Shown in pieces: positions 11,506 through 22,773 of a stretch of DNA of 64,000 nucleotides. This stretch comes from Ascochyta rabiei. Its lineage: Eukaryota; Ascomycota; Dothideomycetes; Pleosporales; Didymellaceae. Under the pieces are notes generated by a model. That model ran no database searches. It was not told the origin of the DNA and saw nothing but the letters and a program-made list of their open reading frames with translations. The stretch is from positions 434,001 to 498,000 of the forward strand of contig NC_082421.1 of the NCBI RefSeq assembly GCF_004011695.2. Reading direction: 5' to 3'. The number at the start of each line of letters is the position of its first letter. Within the stretch, counting starts at the first letter, position 1. Both the position numbers and the translations under genes were made by a program.

Positions 11506-12348
11506 CTATGCAATGTCAGCATCTGAATCAAGCAAATCGTCCAACACAGCATAGGGATGATAACAAACCTTTGCTCGGGCCCAGACCAGTAACCGGTCTC
11601 CGTCTTTCAAGTTTTGCAAGAATCCATCACCCGTCCCAGACCCTTCATTGCCCTCGTGGCCGTCGTGAGTCCAGAGAACGTGGTACTCCTCCAGACGGCC
11701 CTGCGTAGCAACACGGTTGCCTTGAAGGTACCAAGCCAAGTCTCCTTCGCCTCCCTGAGGTCCTTGCTCGGCGTGTTCCGGGCGCTCGACAAGCTGCCAT
11801 CCGCTTGGCGTTACGTGGTCTTGAAACGACTTGGGCGATGCGAAGACGCTATCTAGCCAGCATGATGGTGGGAACGAAATGGTGTGGTTTTCAACGCCTC
11901 GCAGAATCGAAGCCTCGAGCCAAGACGACGTGTTGAAGGTCCCCACTGTCGGCTCCGAGGTCCATCCCTGATCCCGACTCCGTATGTGGAATTCAATAGC
12001 TTTTATCTTGACCTTTTCCTCGCACTTTCGGAGACTTTCGACAGTGGGGTCGTTGAAAGCGTCGACATCAAGGCAAAGTGCTGCTGCGCTTGATCGAAAC
12101 ATGGTAGCTGCGGCTTTGACGCTTTTCTTATTCTGGATAGAGAACTGGCGTGTTGGCCAGTAATGTGCGTAGTCGAGTATTTCCAGAGCCAGTTCCATAG
12201 GTAGGCCTAGGCCACTGAGTAGCGCTCTTGCTTCGAGGACATCTTCATAGCCCAGGATCCAAGGTTCATCAGGTAGCGAGTCGTCAAACGAGTCGTCAAA
12301 CATGGACAGCATCCTCTTAATACCCGTTGAGATAACATCGCTAAGCAT
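11506..12348 (-). CDS. Uncharacterised F-box-like fungal protein
   Basis: Single-exon frame of 280 residues with the usual codon look of a real gene. Residues ~45-65 (LSGLGLPMELALEILDYAHY) resemble the start of an F-box or F-box-like helix (LPxELxxxIL). The rest contains a ~150-residue region rich in Trp and aromatic residues (SSWLEASILRG, WYLQGNRVATQGRLEEYHVL) and the ending GDRLLVWARAKVCYHPYAVL. Such proteins are common as hypothetical proteins in ascomycetes and look like adaptors, but no function is established. There is no signal peptide, membrane segment or intron. The ATG at 12348 is the first in frame. Confidence 0.6.
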   Translation of the reverse strand: MLSDVISTGIKRMLSMFDDSFDDSLPDEPWILGYEDVLEARALLSGLGLPMELALEILDYAHYWPTRQFSIQNKKSVKAAATMFRSSAAALCLDVDAFNDPTVESLRKCEEKVKIKAIEFHIRSRDQGWTSEPTVGTFNTSSWLEASILRGVENHTISFPPSCWLDSVFASPKSFQDHVTPSGWQLVERPEHAEQGPQGGEGDLAWYLQGNRVATQGRLEEYHVLWTHDGHEGNEGSGTGDGFLQNLKDGDRLLVWARAKVCYHPYAVLDDLLDSDADIA

Positions 12349-12625
12349 TTTCGATCTAAGAGAGTATCACGTATTGGTTTACTATGTTCGAGGCTTGAGG
12401 ATGAGTGTTTCGACCACCAGGATTGGAGTGACGTTGGGCCCTGAGCTAGCAGGGACACCCCTGCGTTGTGACGCATGATCTCCAGACTTCAGCCTTGTAG
12501 TGCTCTTCTTCCCTCAACCTTCAGAAACCAACAAGTTGTCATCCTTCTACCCGTCTGGCGAGAAGGTTCTTGCTTTGATACTATATGTAAAGTTCGTAAG
12601 TATAGCGGCTGGGCCTCACACAAAC

Positions 12626-13414
12626 ATGGAGGTGCCTCGACCGGTCACCGGGGACGCTCTTCGTCAACCTTCCGCGCAGCATCTCAGAACACGTGCGGTG
12701 GCTAATGGCAGCTTGAGAAAATTTCAAGCCGCGAAACTGAAGGTAAGAAAGGTTTTGTTTGAGAAATTGTCATTGCCAATGTGGTTGGTGCTGGTGACAC
12801 TATTCGTAAGACCATTATCCTTGACCCTCATCTCACAGACATGAGCGTGGTGATCGATGAGTACCTGAAGCTAAGCAAACTTCACTTTCTTGCAGAAAAA
12901 CTCGTAGACCCTACTACCAAAGAGATCGTTCTCGCAGCGATGGCAGCGCGTGCTGGAGAGCCTTGTAAAGACAACTATCTGCACTATCCGGCGAACGACT
13001 CTGTCCAGATCATCTACCATGGAACTCCAGAGGGTAGCCCAGCTCGCCTCCTTCTCTTCGAACAGTGCACTGACTTCGGCAATCCATCATTTCTGTAATT
13101 TGACAAAATCGAAGCCGTGCCGAAAGAGTTTCTCTACGAGCCCTCTATCAACGTTCTGAGCAGACGCCCTCTCTCTCCTCTCAGATCATGAGAAGATCAC
13201 CAAGGAATGCAACGACACCAAACTTGCACTTTCACTGAAAGAGGAGAAGCTTCTCAGCAAAAACAAGGCGCTCGAGGAGAAAATGGCGGCTCTGGGTGTT
13301 CGGGATACACGGTTCGCGACACTCGAAGCCCAGCTCAGGATTCAATCTCAGCCCAGGGCTCGGAAGGCGATCGATCAACTCCCACGCCTCAATGGTTTTG
13401 GGCAGCGATGTTAG
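12626..13414 (+). pseudogene. Decayed BTB/POZ-domain gene
   Basis: A frame from about 12760 reads EIVIANVVGAGDTIRK, then EYLKLSKLHFLAEKLVDPTT and IIYHGTPEGSPARLLLFEQC. This matches the C-terminal half of fungal BTB proteins (LxKLYVLAEKL ... IYEGTPxGxPxR). The frame meets a TAA at 13096-13098, continues as FDKIEAVPKEFLYEPSINVLS, then needs a 1-base shift near 13160 to go on as ADALSLLSDHEKITKECN and a coiled-coil-like tail ending at 13412-13414. The core of the BTB fold, between GAGDTIRK and EYLKLSKL, is missing. A start-like ATG at 12626 (MEVPRPVTG) may be the old N-terminus. I judge it a pseudogene; an unusual spliced gene is the alternative. Confidence 0.6.
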
Positions 13415-14694
13415 GGCCATGCCATGAGAAGCTACGGCTGGCCTACTCACTGTCGCAATCCCGCTTAAGTGTAAGTATCGTGCAAGACGCGGGCTGCGTA
13501 GCATCCATCGTATAAAGAAATCTTCATAGGCACGTAATGTGCTTCTCCTGTCATACCAAACATGAACAATCTTGGCCAAGTCGAAGCTTTGTATCTGTCC
13601 GAGAGAGTTTCTAGTCTCACAGCGATGCATGGGAAAGGCGGATGAGCCCCTGCCGGATGTTCAGCGATTCTTCGGGTAAATTCGGGAGGCATAGTGGTGC
13701 ATTGGGAAAGTGAACAGTAGCGGACGGTGTTACGTTAGCAGACAGACGTATTGCCAGGGGAGTCTCGCTAGGGTGAGTGCAGTGAAGACGAATAACAGGA
13801 AAGGTTTTTGGAATCTAAAGGGATCTCCTGCACGGATACGAGTTGTAGTTCCCTGGCTCTGTAATGGGATGAGGATCTATGTGTGTCCTAGTGACCGACA
13901 GAGATTGAAATAACGGCTTGTCATATACAACTCAGCAAGCACCAGCATTCGTTGCCTCGTTATCACAATGGAACGAGGCTCAGCAATCTTGGATACGGTC
14001 AATGCAAGGGAGCTGATTAGCCCCCGGAAAGATGGTTGACTATGATGAACAAGCAAGGAGTTCTGGCCAGCACTGCGCCGATATGTTGGTTGCGAGATTG
14101 ATTGATTGATTGATAAGTTTAACGTCCTGTGTGAGTCTAAGACTATATAAGACGAGAGTAGTTAAGCTACTCTAGTAATTTAAGGAGCGTGTTTGTGAAA
14201 GGGGATAGTAAATGTGTGTTCGAAGTCCTATAGTGAGAGCCTATGCTCTATATGTTAGTTGCGAGAGTAAGAGAGCTAATTGAGGTTCACATGGGGCCTG
14301 CCTCTTTGCAGTTTCTGTTCTTCAATTTTGCTGTTCAGTGGGGACTGGACGATGAGAGGGAGGCGGAGAGATTAACACGGAGATGTTCGTCTACTGCTAA
14401 GTGAACAATGTTAGCTGTCGAGGAGGGCATCATACAGCAGAACATCAAACATCACATGATGTTAATCAAAGGCTGCGTTTTTTTTTGAACGTTTCGATCC
14501 GGAACTCCATTGAGCTATACAGCTACCCGTGATATCCTAACCTGACCCAAAAAAGAATAGGGACTTGCACATGACCCCTGTAAGACGTTACAAGCTTTTA
14601 TCCATGCCTGTCTTGTGCAAGAAAGACGTCGTGAAGGATATCAAACCAAGATCAATCGCTAAAAGGGACGAACGACGAAAGGCGAACGGGCGAT
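13415..14694. other. Intergenic between the BTB relic and PDI
   Basis: No gene seen in 1.3 kb. Features are a short GATT tandem at 14097-14114 and a T-run at 14478-14487. The final ~120 bases presumably include the PDI 3' UTR (PDI is on the minus strand). Confidence 0.5.
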
Positions 14695-16368
14695 CTACAA
14701 CTCATCGTGGATCTCCTCATCGTCAGCGACGACAGCAGCGGCGGCGCTCTTGACGGCCTCAGCGGCGCCAGCAGCAGCGGACTTGACAGACTCAGTCGCC
14801 TCGGATGCGCCCGACGAAGTAGACTCAGTGGCTGCCTTGGCCTGCTCAGCGAGCTCCTCAGCACCCTCCTCCACGGCATCGGCGGCCTCAGCGAAGACAC
14901 CGGCAGCCTTGTGGGAACCGTTCTCCTTGATGAACTGGGCAAGGTCCTCCACGGTGCGGGAGCCGGAGTAGTCAATGGGGGCATCCTTCTTGCCGGCGGC
15001 GAAGAGCTTGATGGTAGGGAAGCCCTGAATCTCATCAGGAACGTCGTTGGCGGTGGCGTCAACCTTGGCGATGGTTACAAGCTTGGAGAGCTCAGAAGAA
15101 CCGTAAGCCTGGCCAAGCTCCTCATACTTGGGAGCGAGTGCCTTGCAGTGACCGCACCAGGGAGCATAGTACTCAACGAGAACATCCTTGTCGTTGTCGA
15201 TGACAATGTCCTTGTAGTTCTTGGCAACGATGACGGTAACGGGGCCATCGTTGGACTCGGGAATGGGCTCGGACTTGATGGAGGGGTCGATCTTGCCGTC
15301 GAGGAACTTCTGGACGAAGGCACCGATCTCCTTCTCGTTGATCTTGAGGTCCTGGTCGTAGGGGAACTTCTCGTTCTTGTCGGTGCGCTGGATGGCAAAT
15401 GCGGGCCATGCGTCGGCCTTGAGGTTGAGGTTGCCAGCATGCTGACCGAAGGCGGTGGCGTCGATGGTGGCGAAGTTGATGGCGCCCTTGTGCTTGACGG
15501 CGAGGGGCTTGAGGTCCTTGGCAAGCTGCTCGCGCTCCTCAGGTGTCTCGGCGAAGATGTAGGCGAGGGGGATGCCGGCGGCCATGTAGCCAGCGTAGGT
15601 CTCGGGGCCGACCTCACCGATGAGAGGGGTGGAGGCGACAGTGGCAAAGGACTTGATGGCCTCGGCGTCGAATTTCTCGGTGAAAACATCCTTGCCATTG
15701 TCGAACGACTTGTAGAGGACGAGACCGGGCTGCTCAACACCCTCGGCCTTGGCAAGGGCAGCGTCGTTGGTGGCACCGAAGAGGAAGTTGTCGCGGAGAC
15801 CGTCGGCGACCGAGTTGAAGGTCTCGTTGGAGGCCTTGTCGTCGGCGGCGAAGTAGGCGACGAGGACGACCTTGTCGGCAGTCTTGAATTCTTCGAGGGT
15901 ATCCTTGGTGACCTCAGAAACGGCGGGCAGAGCCTGCTTGGTCATGAACGAGATCAGGGAGTCGGCCTTGCGCTGGCCGCTGTAGGGCGAGATGTTGTCG
16001 AGGCCGCGGAAGACCTTGAGGGTGGGGTAACCCTCGACGCCGTACTCTTTGCAGAGGTCCTGCTCCTCTGTGCAGTCGATCTTGACGAGCTTGATGTCCT
16101 TCTCCTTAAGTGTCGTGGCAGCAGTCTCGTATTCGGGGGCCAGGGCCTTGCAGTGACCGCACCATGGCGCGAAGACTGGGGAGAAGATTAGCTATGCATT
16201 CATTGTGCGGCGAAAGTTGTGTGAAGATGAAGGAAACTTACACTCTGCGAGGACAAGGTCGTTCTCCTGGACGAACTCCTTGAATGTGTCTGTCTTCAGC
16301 TGTGTGACGTCTGAAGAGGCCGCGACGACGGCGGCGAAGAAGGCCGCGCAGATGGTGGAGCACTTCAT
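14695..16368 (-). CDS. PDI1: Protein disulfide isomerase, ER lumen
   Basis: Oxidises, reduces and isomerises disulfides of secretory proteins. Exons 16368-16242 and 16175-14695 give 535 residues, the usual size for fungal PDI. An N-terminal signal peptide (MKCSTICAAFFAAVVAAS) is followed by thioredoxin domain a with FFAPWCGHCKALAPEYE (CGHC at 48-51), the b and b' domains, domain a' with EYYAPWCGHCKALAPKYEEL (CGHC at 383-386), an Ala/Glu-rich acidic tail and the ER-retrieval signal HDEL at the end. The single intron falls five codons before the first CGHC. The tail, about 75 residues of Ala/Ser/Glu repeats, is longer and more repetitive than in yeast. The long open frame on the other strand (14707-16191) is a shadow of biased codon use. 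Confidence 0.97.
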
Positions 16369-17244
16369 TGTGGCGGGTGTGAAGGTGCAATTGGGTGTAG
16401 GAGTACAAGAGGTGTCGAGTTGAGAAACCTCTGCGGCAGTGGAGTGTGAGGGAAGTGCAGAGGCGGTGGGCAGCCTGTTTATAACTGCAGTGGAGCTTGT
16501 GGCGGGCAGCTTTGGGAAAGACAAGACAACACCTGTCTTTTAGTTACTAGCTCAGTGGCTGAGCGATCCGCGGGAATGCCGGGGCCCAGCGCAATGCAAT
16601 GCACACCCCCTGCCTGCCCGCTTTCACCACCAGTGTATTGGACACGTTGGACTTCCTGCGCCCTCTCACTGCCAATCTTATGTTTGCGACAAGCTTATCT
16701 CCGGCGTCCGGCGTTGTGAGCACGCCGCCAGCCCTCGCCGTGCGGTGCCTTTCTCCCCCGGCCGAATCGGGCTAGAGCTACCGCCCTGCAGCTTCCCGAA
16801 TGCGCTTCGTAATATACGGAGAGTGCTTGCGTTGACTGCTACTTTATGGCGGACGCGGGCTTATTTCCCCAGGCCAGGTGTTCTTTCGCTGCGAGCACCT
16901 TGTTAAATTCAGGCCCGGTGGCTCGTAGATACCGGTAGTGGATCCAGGTTCGGGGGGCGAACTCGAGTATCACAACAAGGCCCTTGTTTCGGTCATGCAC
17001 AATGCTAGTCTACCAGAGCAACAGCTGTATATGCATACTAGAGTGGCTGGGGTATCCATAGCGCTGGTCCGCTGGTCTGTTGATTGTCAACTCTTCATAT
17101 AAGCAACCATACCAGCCTTTATAGGTATTTACGAAAGACCAGGCGGACCTTGCAACTCGGAGATTCTAAGCGCCAATGAGGGGCAAAATGTTACTATATG
17201 CAATGTAGTATCCTAACTACATCTAACACCTGTACGGAAGCTTA
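16369..17244. other. PDI promoter region and border of the AT-rich island
   Basis: No gene seen. The first ~200 bases upstream of 16368 are the likely PDI promoter and 5' UTR. Base composition turns AT-rich from about 17.1 kb onward. Confidence 0.5.
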
Positions 17245-17760
17245 GGGCCTCTCTACTTCACACAATTTATCCGATTTTTGGATCTAATAATCGGATCAAT
17301 CGGATGATTTTAGGGGTGTCTTGTAAAATTAGATTAGGGTGTCTACTTACATTATCTAATTACTAGTAGGGTTATGTTTTAGCTGCAGATGCTAATAAAT
17401 AATATCTGGTTAGAGAGGTACCTAAAATTAATTAAGTTGTCTGATTATTGTTGCACGCGACAGCTGTAATGCTGTAAGCACGTTAATCTCGCCTAGCTCT
17501 GCATTCTGTAGGTCTGATCAGCTAACACCTACAACCCCTAGGGTAGAGCACTAAGTCTCTTACAGATAGTTTCAAAATACGATACAGTACCATACAAATT
17601 ACAGACTCAGACAAAGTAGACACCCCTATCCGATTATTAACGTGCCCTCATAACTCCTGCTGCGTCACCCTAGCAGGCACTGGCAGGTGCCAACCACGCT
17701 AAAATCTACTAATACGCACGAACCGCACTCTCAGATAAATCGTGTGAAGTAGACAGGCCC
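17245..17760. mobile_element. 516-bp MITE with ~27-bp terminal inverted repeats, PIF/Harbinger (Tourist)-like
   Basis: The left end reads GGGCCTCTCTACTTCACACA. The right end, reverse-complemented, reads GGGCCTGTCTACTTCACACG, and both continue ATTTATC, so about 25 of 27 bases match. Both ends are flanked by TTA (17242-17244 and 17761-17763), the target duplication expected for PIF/Harbinger elements. Second, inner inverted blocks (AATCGGAT...AGGGGTGTCT on the left, and its complement near 17615-17640) make the element longer-range palindromic. No transposase frame is present, so it is non-autonomous. Family assignment rests on the TTA duplication plus the GGGCC-type ends. Confidence 0.75.
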
Positions 17761-17879
17761 TTAGATAGCTCAAATCTGCGTCTTACGATTGTTTTCTGGT
17801 GTTATAGTTGCAAATAGCTCACTCTCAGAAGCAGAAAAACACAGCTCTAAGCAGCAGCAGTGGCTCAAGACCTGATTAA

Positions 17880-18520
17880 CGTCAGCGTCGGCCTCCAGCT
17901 GTGTTTGAACAGGGCGTCAATCCTGTAGCACCTCTTACTCCACCGTTAACAGTAAGGCGTCTGCAGCACCTACAGGACTGTACTCCACCGCAAGGCGCGC
18001 AGAATTAAGCCTCTCCTAGCCCGTTATTTAAACCTAAAGCAAGCCAGCTTGCAACTAACGCGTACGCTGTTAAAATACTTAGTAAGGAGAATAATAAGGA
18101 GGAGCTGTTTAACGCAACAGCGGACAATAATAAGCAAGTGGAGTATGCGTTGCGAGCTGCTAAAGCTATTAGACAAGGGGTTAGTAGGCAGCCAGCTGCT
18201 ACGACAGGAGACATACTTGGTATTGCTGCTGCTGCTGCTACAGTTGCTTAATTAAGCCAGCAGCAGCAGCCTCTAGAGTCGCAAAATAAAGCTATTAACA
18301 AGGAGCTATATCTACAATTCTGGTGGTGCGCTTGCTAGGGTATAATAGAGAAGAACGCAATTACTTTAGCTGCTTGTTTTGCGCGTAATAAGCCTACATA
18401 CTTAGTTAGCAAAGAGAAGGTGTAGTAACAGGCAGAAGAAGTAGTAGAGAGGCAGCGGCGCGTTGTTAGCTGGCTAACCTTTACAGTAGCTGGCGCGTAC
18501 AGCTAACCCTATTAGCTTAA
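17880..18520 (+). mobile_element. Probable C-terminal relic of a pogo/Fot-type DDE transposase
   Basis: Across several stops the plus strand reads TPPLTVRRLQHLQDCTPPQ, SPSPLFKPKASQLATNAYA, VKILSKENNKEELFNA and later VSKEKV with EEVVERQRR. The order Thr/Pro-rich linker, SPLFKP-type motif, ENxEL-type coil, then a basic/acidic coil is what I expect downstream of the DDE domain in fungal pogo-like transposases. The catalytic domain is not seen upstream, where the MITE ends at 17760. It could be an unrelated coiled-coil relic. Confidence 0.38.
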
Positions 18521-19131
18521 ATTAAGCTTCTTTCTACGCGTACAGTTAGGTGTTACACTAGTCTAGTAATAGATCTATGTGTTGTTCATTTCGGCATCTA
18601 TACTGTAAAGCACCTGTCCCCTAAAAGGTTTATACCCTAACTTACATCCAACTCAGTGCCTTTACTTCCTGTTTTCCGTCCTATACCCTAGTTAGCACCT
18701 TCTAACTTTCCCTATACTTAAAGGTATAAAGGTATAAGAAGAATTAGTCTTAGATAGTTAGTTTTTAAGTATCCTTTGTACAAGACCTATAGGAATACAA
18801 GAATCTCTGTGTTACCTATCCTAGTGCTCCTATACACCTTAAAGCGGATACACACACATTCCAGTGCCTTCTATTATCCTGTGTCATTACATATACGGTT
18901 AAGTACTGCCTGTAGAGTTGTTAGAGCTAGCTTATAGCCAGTAGGACGGGTTATTGTAACAACTAAAACACTAGAAATTAGTCGCAATAGGCAATTATAA
19001 GGCTTTAAGAATAGCTACACAGCGTGGTTGTTCTTAATTCTTAGAATTACAATTTTACTGTAGTAAAACGTCTGTGCGCAAGAACACCCCGCAAGTCCTG
19101 GGGTGCGCTTTTATCTTATTAATCTAACACT

Positions 19132-19333
19132 TGTAAAGAGTGTACAAAGCAATTACAAGGGAGGATAGGGTTAAAGAGGATAGCAGGTGTATTAAGGTAC
19201 GTAGTATAGAGTAATAAGACTAATTACTAGAGTATTAGCAATAACCTCTAATACCTTTATATAGTCTAGGCTAACTAGCCCTATAGTAGCTTGCTAAGAC
19301 AGGCAGAGGTACCTCTAGGCCTAGCGCCTAACA
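19132..19333 (-). repeat. LTR (3' LTR of the minus-strand Gypsy element)
   Basis: 202 bp, from TGTAAAGAGTGTACAAAGCA to GCGCCTAACA on the plus strand. It is colinear with the copy at 26226 over its whole length, with mostly C/T and G/A differences. Confidence 0.9.
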
Positions 19334-19869
19334 ATGCCTCCCTTCTCTAAATTGTTTAGCTTAAATAATAGTATAATTAGTAATACTATATTATTTTAGC
19401 CTAGCTTTGGACGTGTTTACTCCGTCTGTCCTGTTATAGCTAATTCTAACTAGGTTTAGGTATTTTAGACGCCTTATAAGGCTAGATAGGGCTTAATACT
19501 AATTCTGCCTTTACCTAGTAAAAGTTAAACAGAAATCCTCTCTTACCTCTTACTTTACCTCTAGGGTCTAGGCAGCTATCTACGCAGGCTAAAGCTCTAA
19601 CTAGGTAGCTAGCAGCATATAAGCTATCTATACCCCTAGTTTTATTAGTTACTACTATATCCTACTTTATTTTAGTAAGTACTAACCTATTCTATCTAGC
19701 ACTTTTATAAGGATAGCTAAGGGATTTTCTAGGTCTTTCTAGCACGTTCTAACACGTTTTAGCAGATAGCACTACATAATACGCCCTAGTAACCTCTTTA
19801 GACTGTTCCTAACTGCTACCACCTACTACTAACTGTTACTAACTATTTCTAACTACTATTTACTATAGC

Positions 19870-20860
19870 TGTTATGTCTATACCTGCTTACTGTAAGATT
19901 AATATTACTAAGAATAGTAGGACTGCTAAGTAGTGCTGTATACTCTGTCTCTACTATATTACTAATAGTAATGTCTATAGAGACTATTGTTTCTCTACTA
20001 ACCTAGCTTTATAGGGTAGCCTGTGTTATAGGGAAGCCTAGGCCTACTACTATAGAGAGTGTTATAATAGCAATAAGAATTACCTATTAGTACGTGTTTC
20101 TTCTTCTTTTAGCTTATTTTAGTATATTTTAATATATTTAGGGCCCTAATAAGTACGCTAATAGCTATTTAAGGCTTTCTAGCAATATAGCGCGCCTTTA
20201 CTCTAGTTATTACCTAGTTACTACTACTTATACTGCTATTATTAATACAGCTAGCGTTAAGACTAACTCTACAATATCTGCTACTACTACGCCTATGTCT
20301 ATTAACAAGAAGACTATAATAGGTAAGTCTATTATTAACTAGGCTAGCTTGTTACTAGGTATAATTTAAGAGTATGTTCTGTCTCTTTTTAGCTTATTAT
20401 AGCATAATCTAACCTTTATAGGAACTATTTACTATAAGAAGAGCTGCTTATACTCTATAATAGTAACACTTACGTATATAAGTTAACCTTATCTAGTATC
20501 TATATTAAGAAGTAAGATTAATCTAAGGCTAGCGCTGTTAAGGCTAAGATAAAGCAAAAGAAGATGTTAGAGGAGAGTAGTAGCAAGTCTAATCTAGATG
20601 CGCCTATTACCCCCTGTAAGAAGGTATTATAGCACATTCTAACCTATTTTAATAATATCTAACTTCTTATATAGTTAAAGTACCAGATTGCAGGCACTAG
20701 AAAGACCCTTAGCTAGCTCTAGGAGGAGTAAGAGGAGCAGGAGGCTGCTAAGCAGGCCGCTGCTAACGCTGCTGCTGCTGCTGCTACTGCTAAGAAGCCT
20801 TATAGTAGTTATAAGGCTACTACTTATGCCTATAGTAGTAGTTATAGTTAATAGATATTT
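19870..20860 (+). other. Plus-strand coding-like relic inside the Gypsy element, antisense to pol
   Basis: Between the integrase region and the 3' LTR the plus strand carries coding-like pieces: MSIPAYCKINITKNSRTAK near 19877 and a Glu/Ala-rich coil EEQEAAKQAAANAAAAAATA at about 20725-20790, with TAG-type stops between. It may be a separate element inserted in the retrotransposon or an extra antisense frame of the element. No domain is recognised. Confidence 0.3.
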
Positions 20861-22503
20861 CTTATAATAGAAGGTTTAGATTAATAATACTTAAGTTTGT
20901 AGTTAGTAGACAGTTTTAGGCTAATATAGCAATTAGGTGCATTACACTCTTAGATAGTCTAAATAATACTAGAAAGGTGTTCTTCTATACTAATTCTCCT
21001 ATATTTACTTATAATTATAACTATATAATATAGCGTATAACTTTCTTTATCTTCTTATATTAGAAATAGCTATAATAGGCTAAAGGATATCTGCTTTAGC
21101 TAGTCTATATTTCTTAGGGTAAGGTAGAGTTATATTTTCCCTTAGCGTAAACTATTAAATACTTATTAATTAAAAAACTCCTATAGGGAAAAATTATAAT
21201 TAAGTAAAGGTATTTAGCCTTTTTAGTCCCCCCCTTATTTAGACTTTAACCTTAACATCTTATTACACAGTCTAAGTAGTTAATTTATTATTTTCTAGTA
21301 TTGTTTTAGCACTTCTTTAGAAAGATATATACTAATTTCCTAGGAATTTTCTAAGTTAAGGAATCTGTCCTACTTAATAAGGTATTCCTACTATCTATTA
21401 GCTAGTTACCTTCTGTTAAGGACTTTCTCTATATCCTATACCTTCTCTTCCCCTTTAACTATAAGTTCTTATATTTATTTCTATATAATTAGGAGTTAAC
21501 TTCTTAGTATATATAGGTCTAGCAGTAACACATAGAATACTAGATAGATCTCTTTTATTTCTAGCAGGTCTACTCTATATACACTAGGGCTAATCTAGGC
21601 TGTAATAGTCCTAGGTCCTAGGTATTTCTAGTCTAGCTTCTTTTTTAGGCGTACTATCCTAATGTTCTTACTAGAGACTAGTACTTTGTCGCCTACTTTA
21701 AAGGGTGCTAGTAGTTATTTCTTATCTAAGTGTTTCTTTTAATACTTATTTAACTTTTCTATATTTGCTTTACAGGTAGCCTATAAGGCAATAACTCTAG
21801 CAGCTAATTCCTTTGCAAGGGGAGATTTTCTGCCTTTTAATACTAAAGTAGGCTAATCTGTGCTCCTTAGATCTATACTATAAGAGGCTTAGAAGGGTGT
21901 TATATTTATAGATGCGTAAATACTATTATTATATGCAAATTCTGCAATTAAAATTAATAGGGCCTAATTATCTTATTCTAGAGTATAGTAGCAAAATAAG
22001 TACTGTTTAAGAGTCTAATTTTACTTTTCTGTTTAGCTTTCTATCTAGGGATAATAGGCTAATGTTAAAACTTGTCTTAAGTTTAAATAGTAGTTAAAGG
22101 TTTCCTACGTCTTTAAGTTTATTAGTAGCCCCTAATCTAAGATAATTTGTGCTGGCGCGCTGTGTAAGCAGATAATTTCTCTAATCTAGGTGTGTGCTAG
22201 GTCTTTTCTATCCTAATTGGCCCTAGCTAGTATATAGTGTAATATTTTAGTTAATTTGTATACTACTACTAGTATAGAGTTATACACTAGCCTAGCCACC
22301 TTACTAGGAGGTAATTCTATAATAAAATCTATTGTTACGTCCTTCTATAGTTAGCTTAGCACTAGTAAAGGTTATAATAACTTATACAGTTTGTATTAGG
22401 TAGCAGTTAATCTCCTATATACTAAGTAGTTGTAGTAGTAGTTAGATATATCCTTAGTAATGCCCTTCTAGGTATATCTGCGCTAAATCTTCTCTAAGGT
22501 CCT

Positions 22504-22773
22504 TTATGCTCTAAAGTGTCCTAACATTAGGTTATTATAATGTTCTTTAATTACTAATACTTTATCTTTTAGCCTTATAAGTAAGATACGCTTCTTCTTA
22601 GCTATATTATCTTTTTCTAGGTTATTTTGTCCTATTTTAATGTTGCTTAACTCTTTTTTAGTGCTAGAGAGTTTATCTATGTTATCTAAGTCTGTTATTA
22701 GCTCTATATAACTGTTCTCTCTTAATTCTTCTCTTTTAAGATCTCTTATGTTCTTTCTTTCTTTTACAGACAA
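22504..22773 (-). pseudogene. Gypsy integrase zinc-binding fragment
   Basis: An 89-codon open piece on the minus strand ends VIKEHYNNLMLGHFRA. This resembles the HHCC zinc finger at the start of LTR integrase (H..D..GHxGxxKT), placed after the reverse transcriptase as in Ty3/Gypsy. The upstream part is Lys/Glu/Asn-rich, as expected of the RNase H/integrase linker after RIP. It is a remnant, not a gene. Confidence 0.55.

Noticed and set aside
14475..14535. tRNA-like sequence on the minus strand (TAGCTCAATGGAG ... GGATCGAAACGTTC then a run of A)
   Set aside because: A-box-like and B-box-like stretches are too close together, with no room for an anticodon arm and no acceptor stem. It could be a tRNA-derived fragment but is not supportable as a gene.
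14707..16191. 494-codon open frame on the plus strand
   Set aside because: It lies exactly antisense to PDI, is Leu/Gly/Val-rich as expected from reading biased codons backward, and has no domain.
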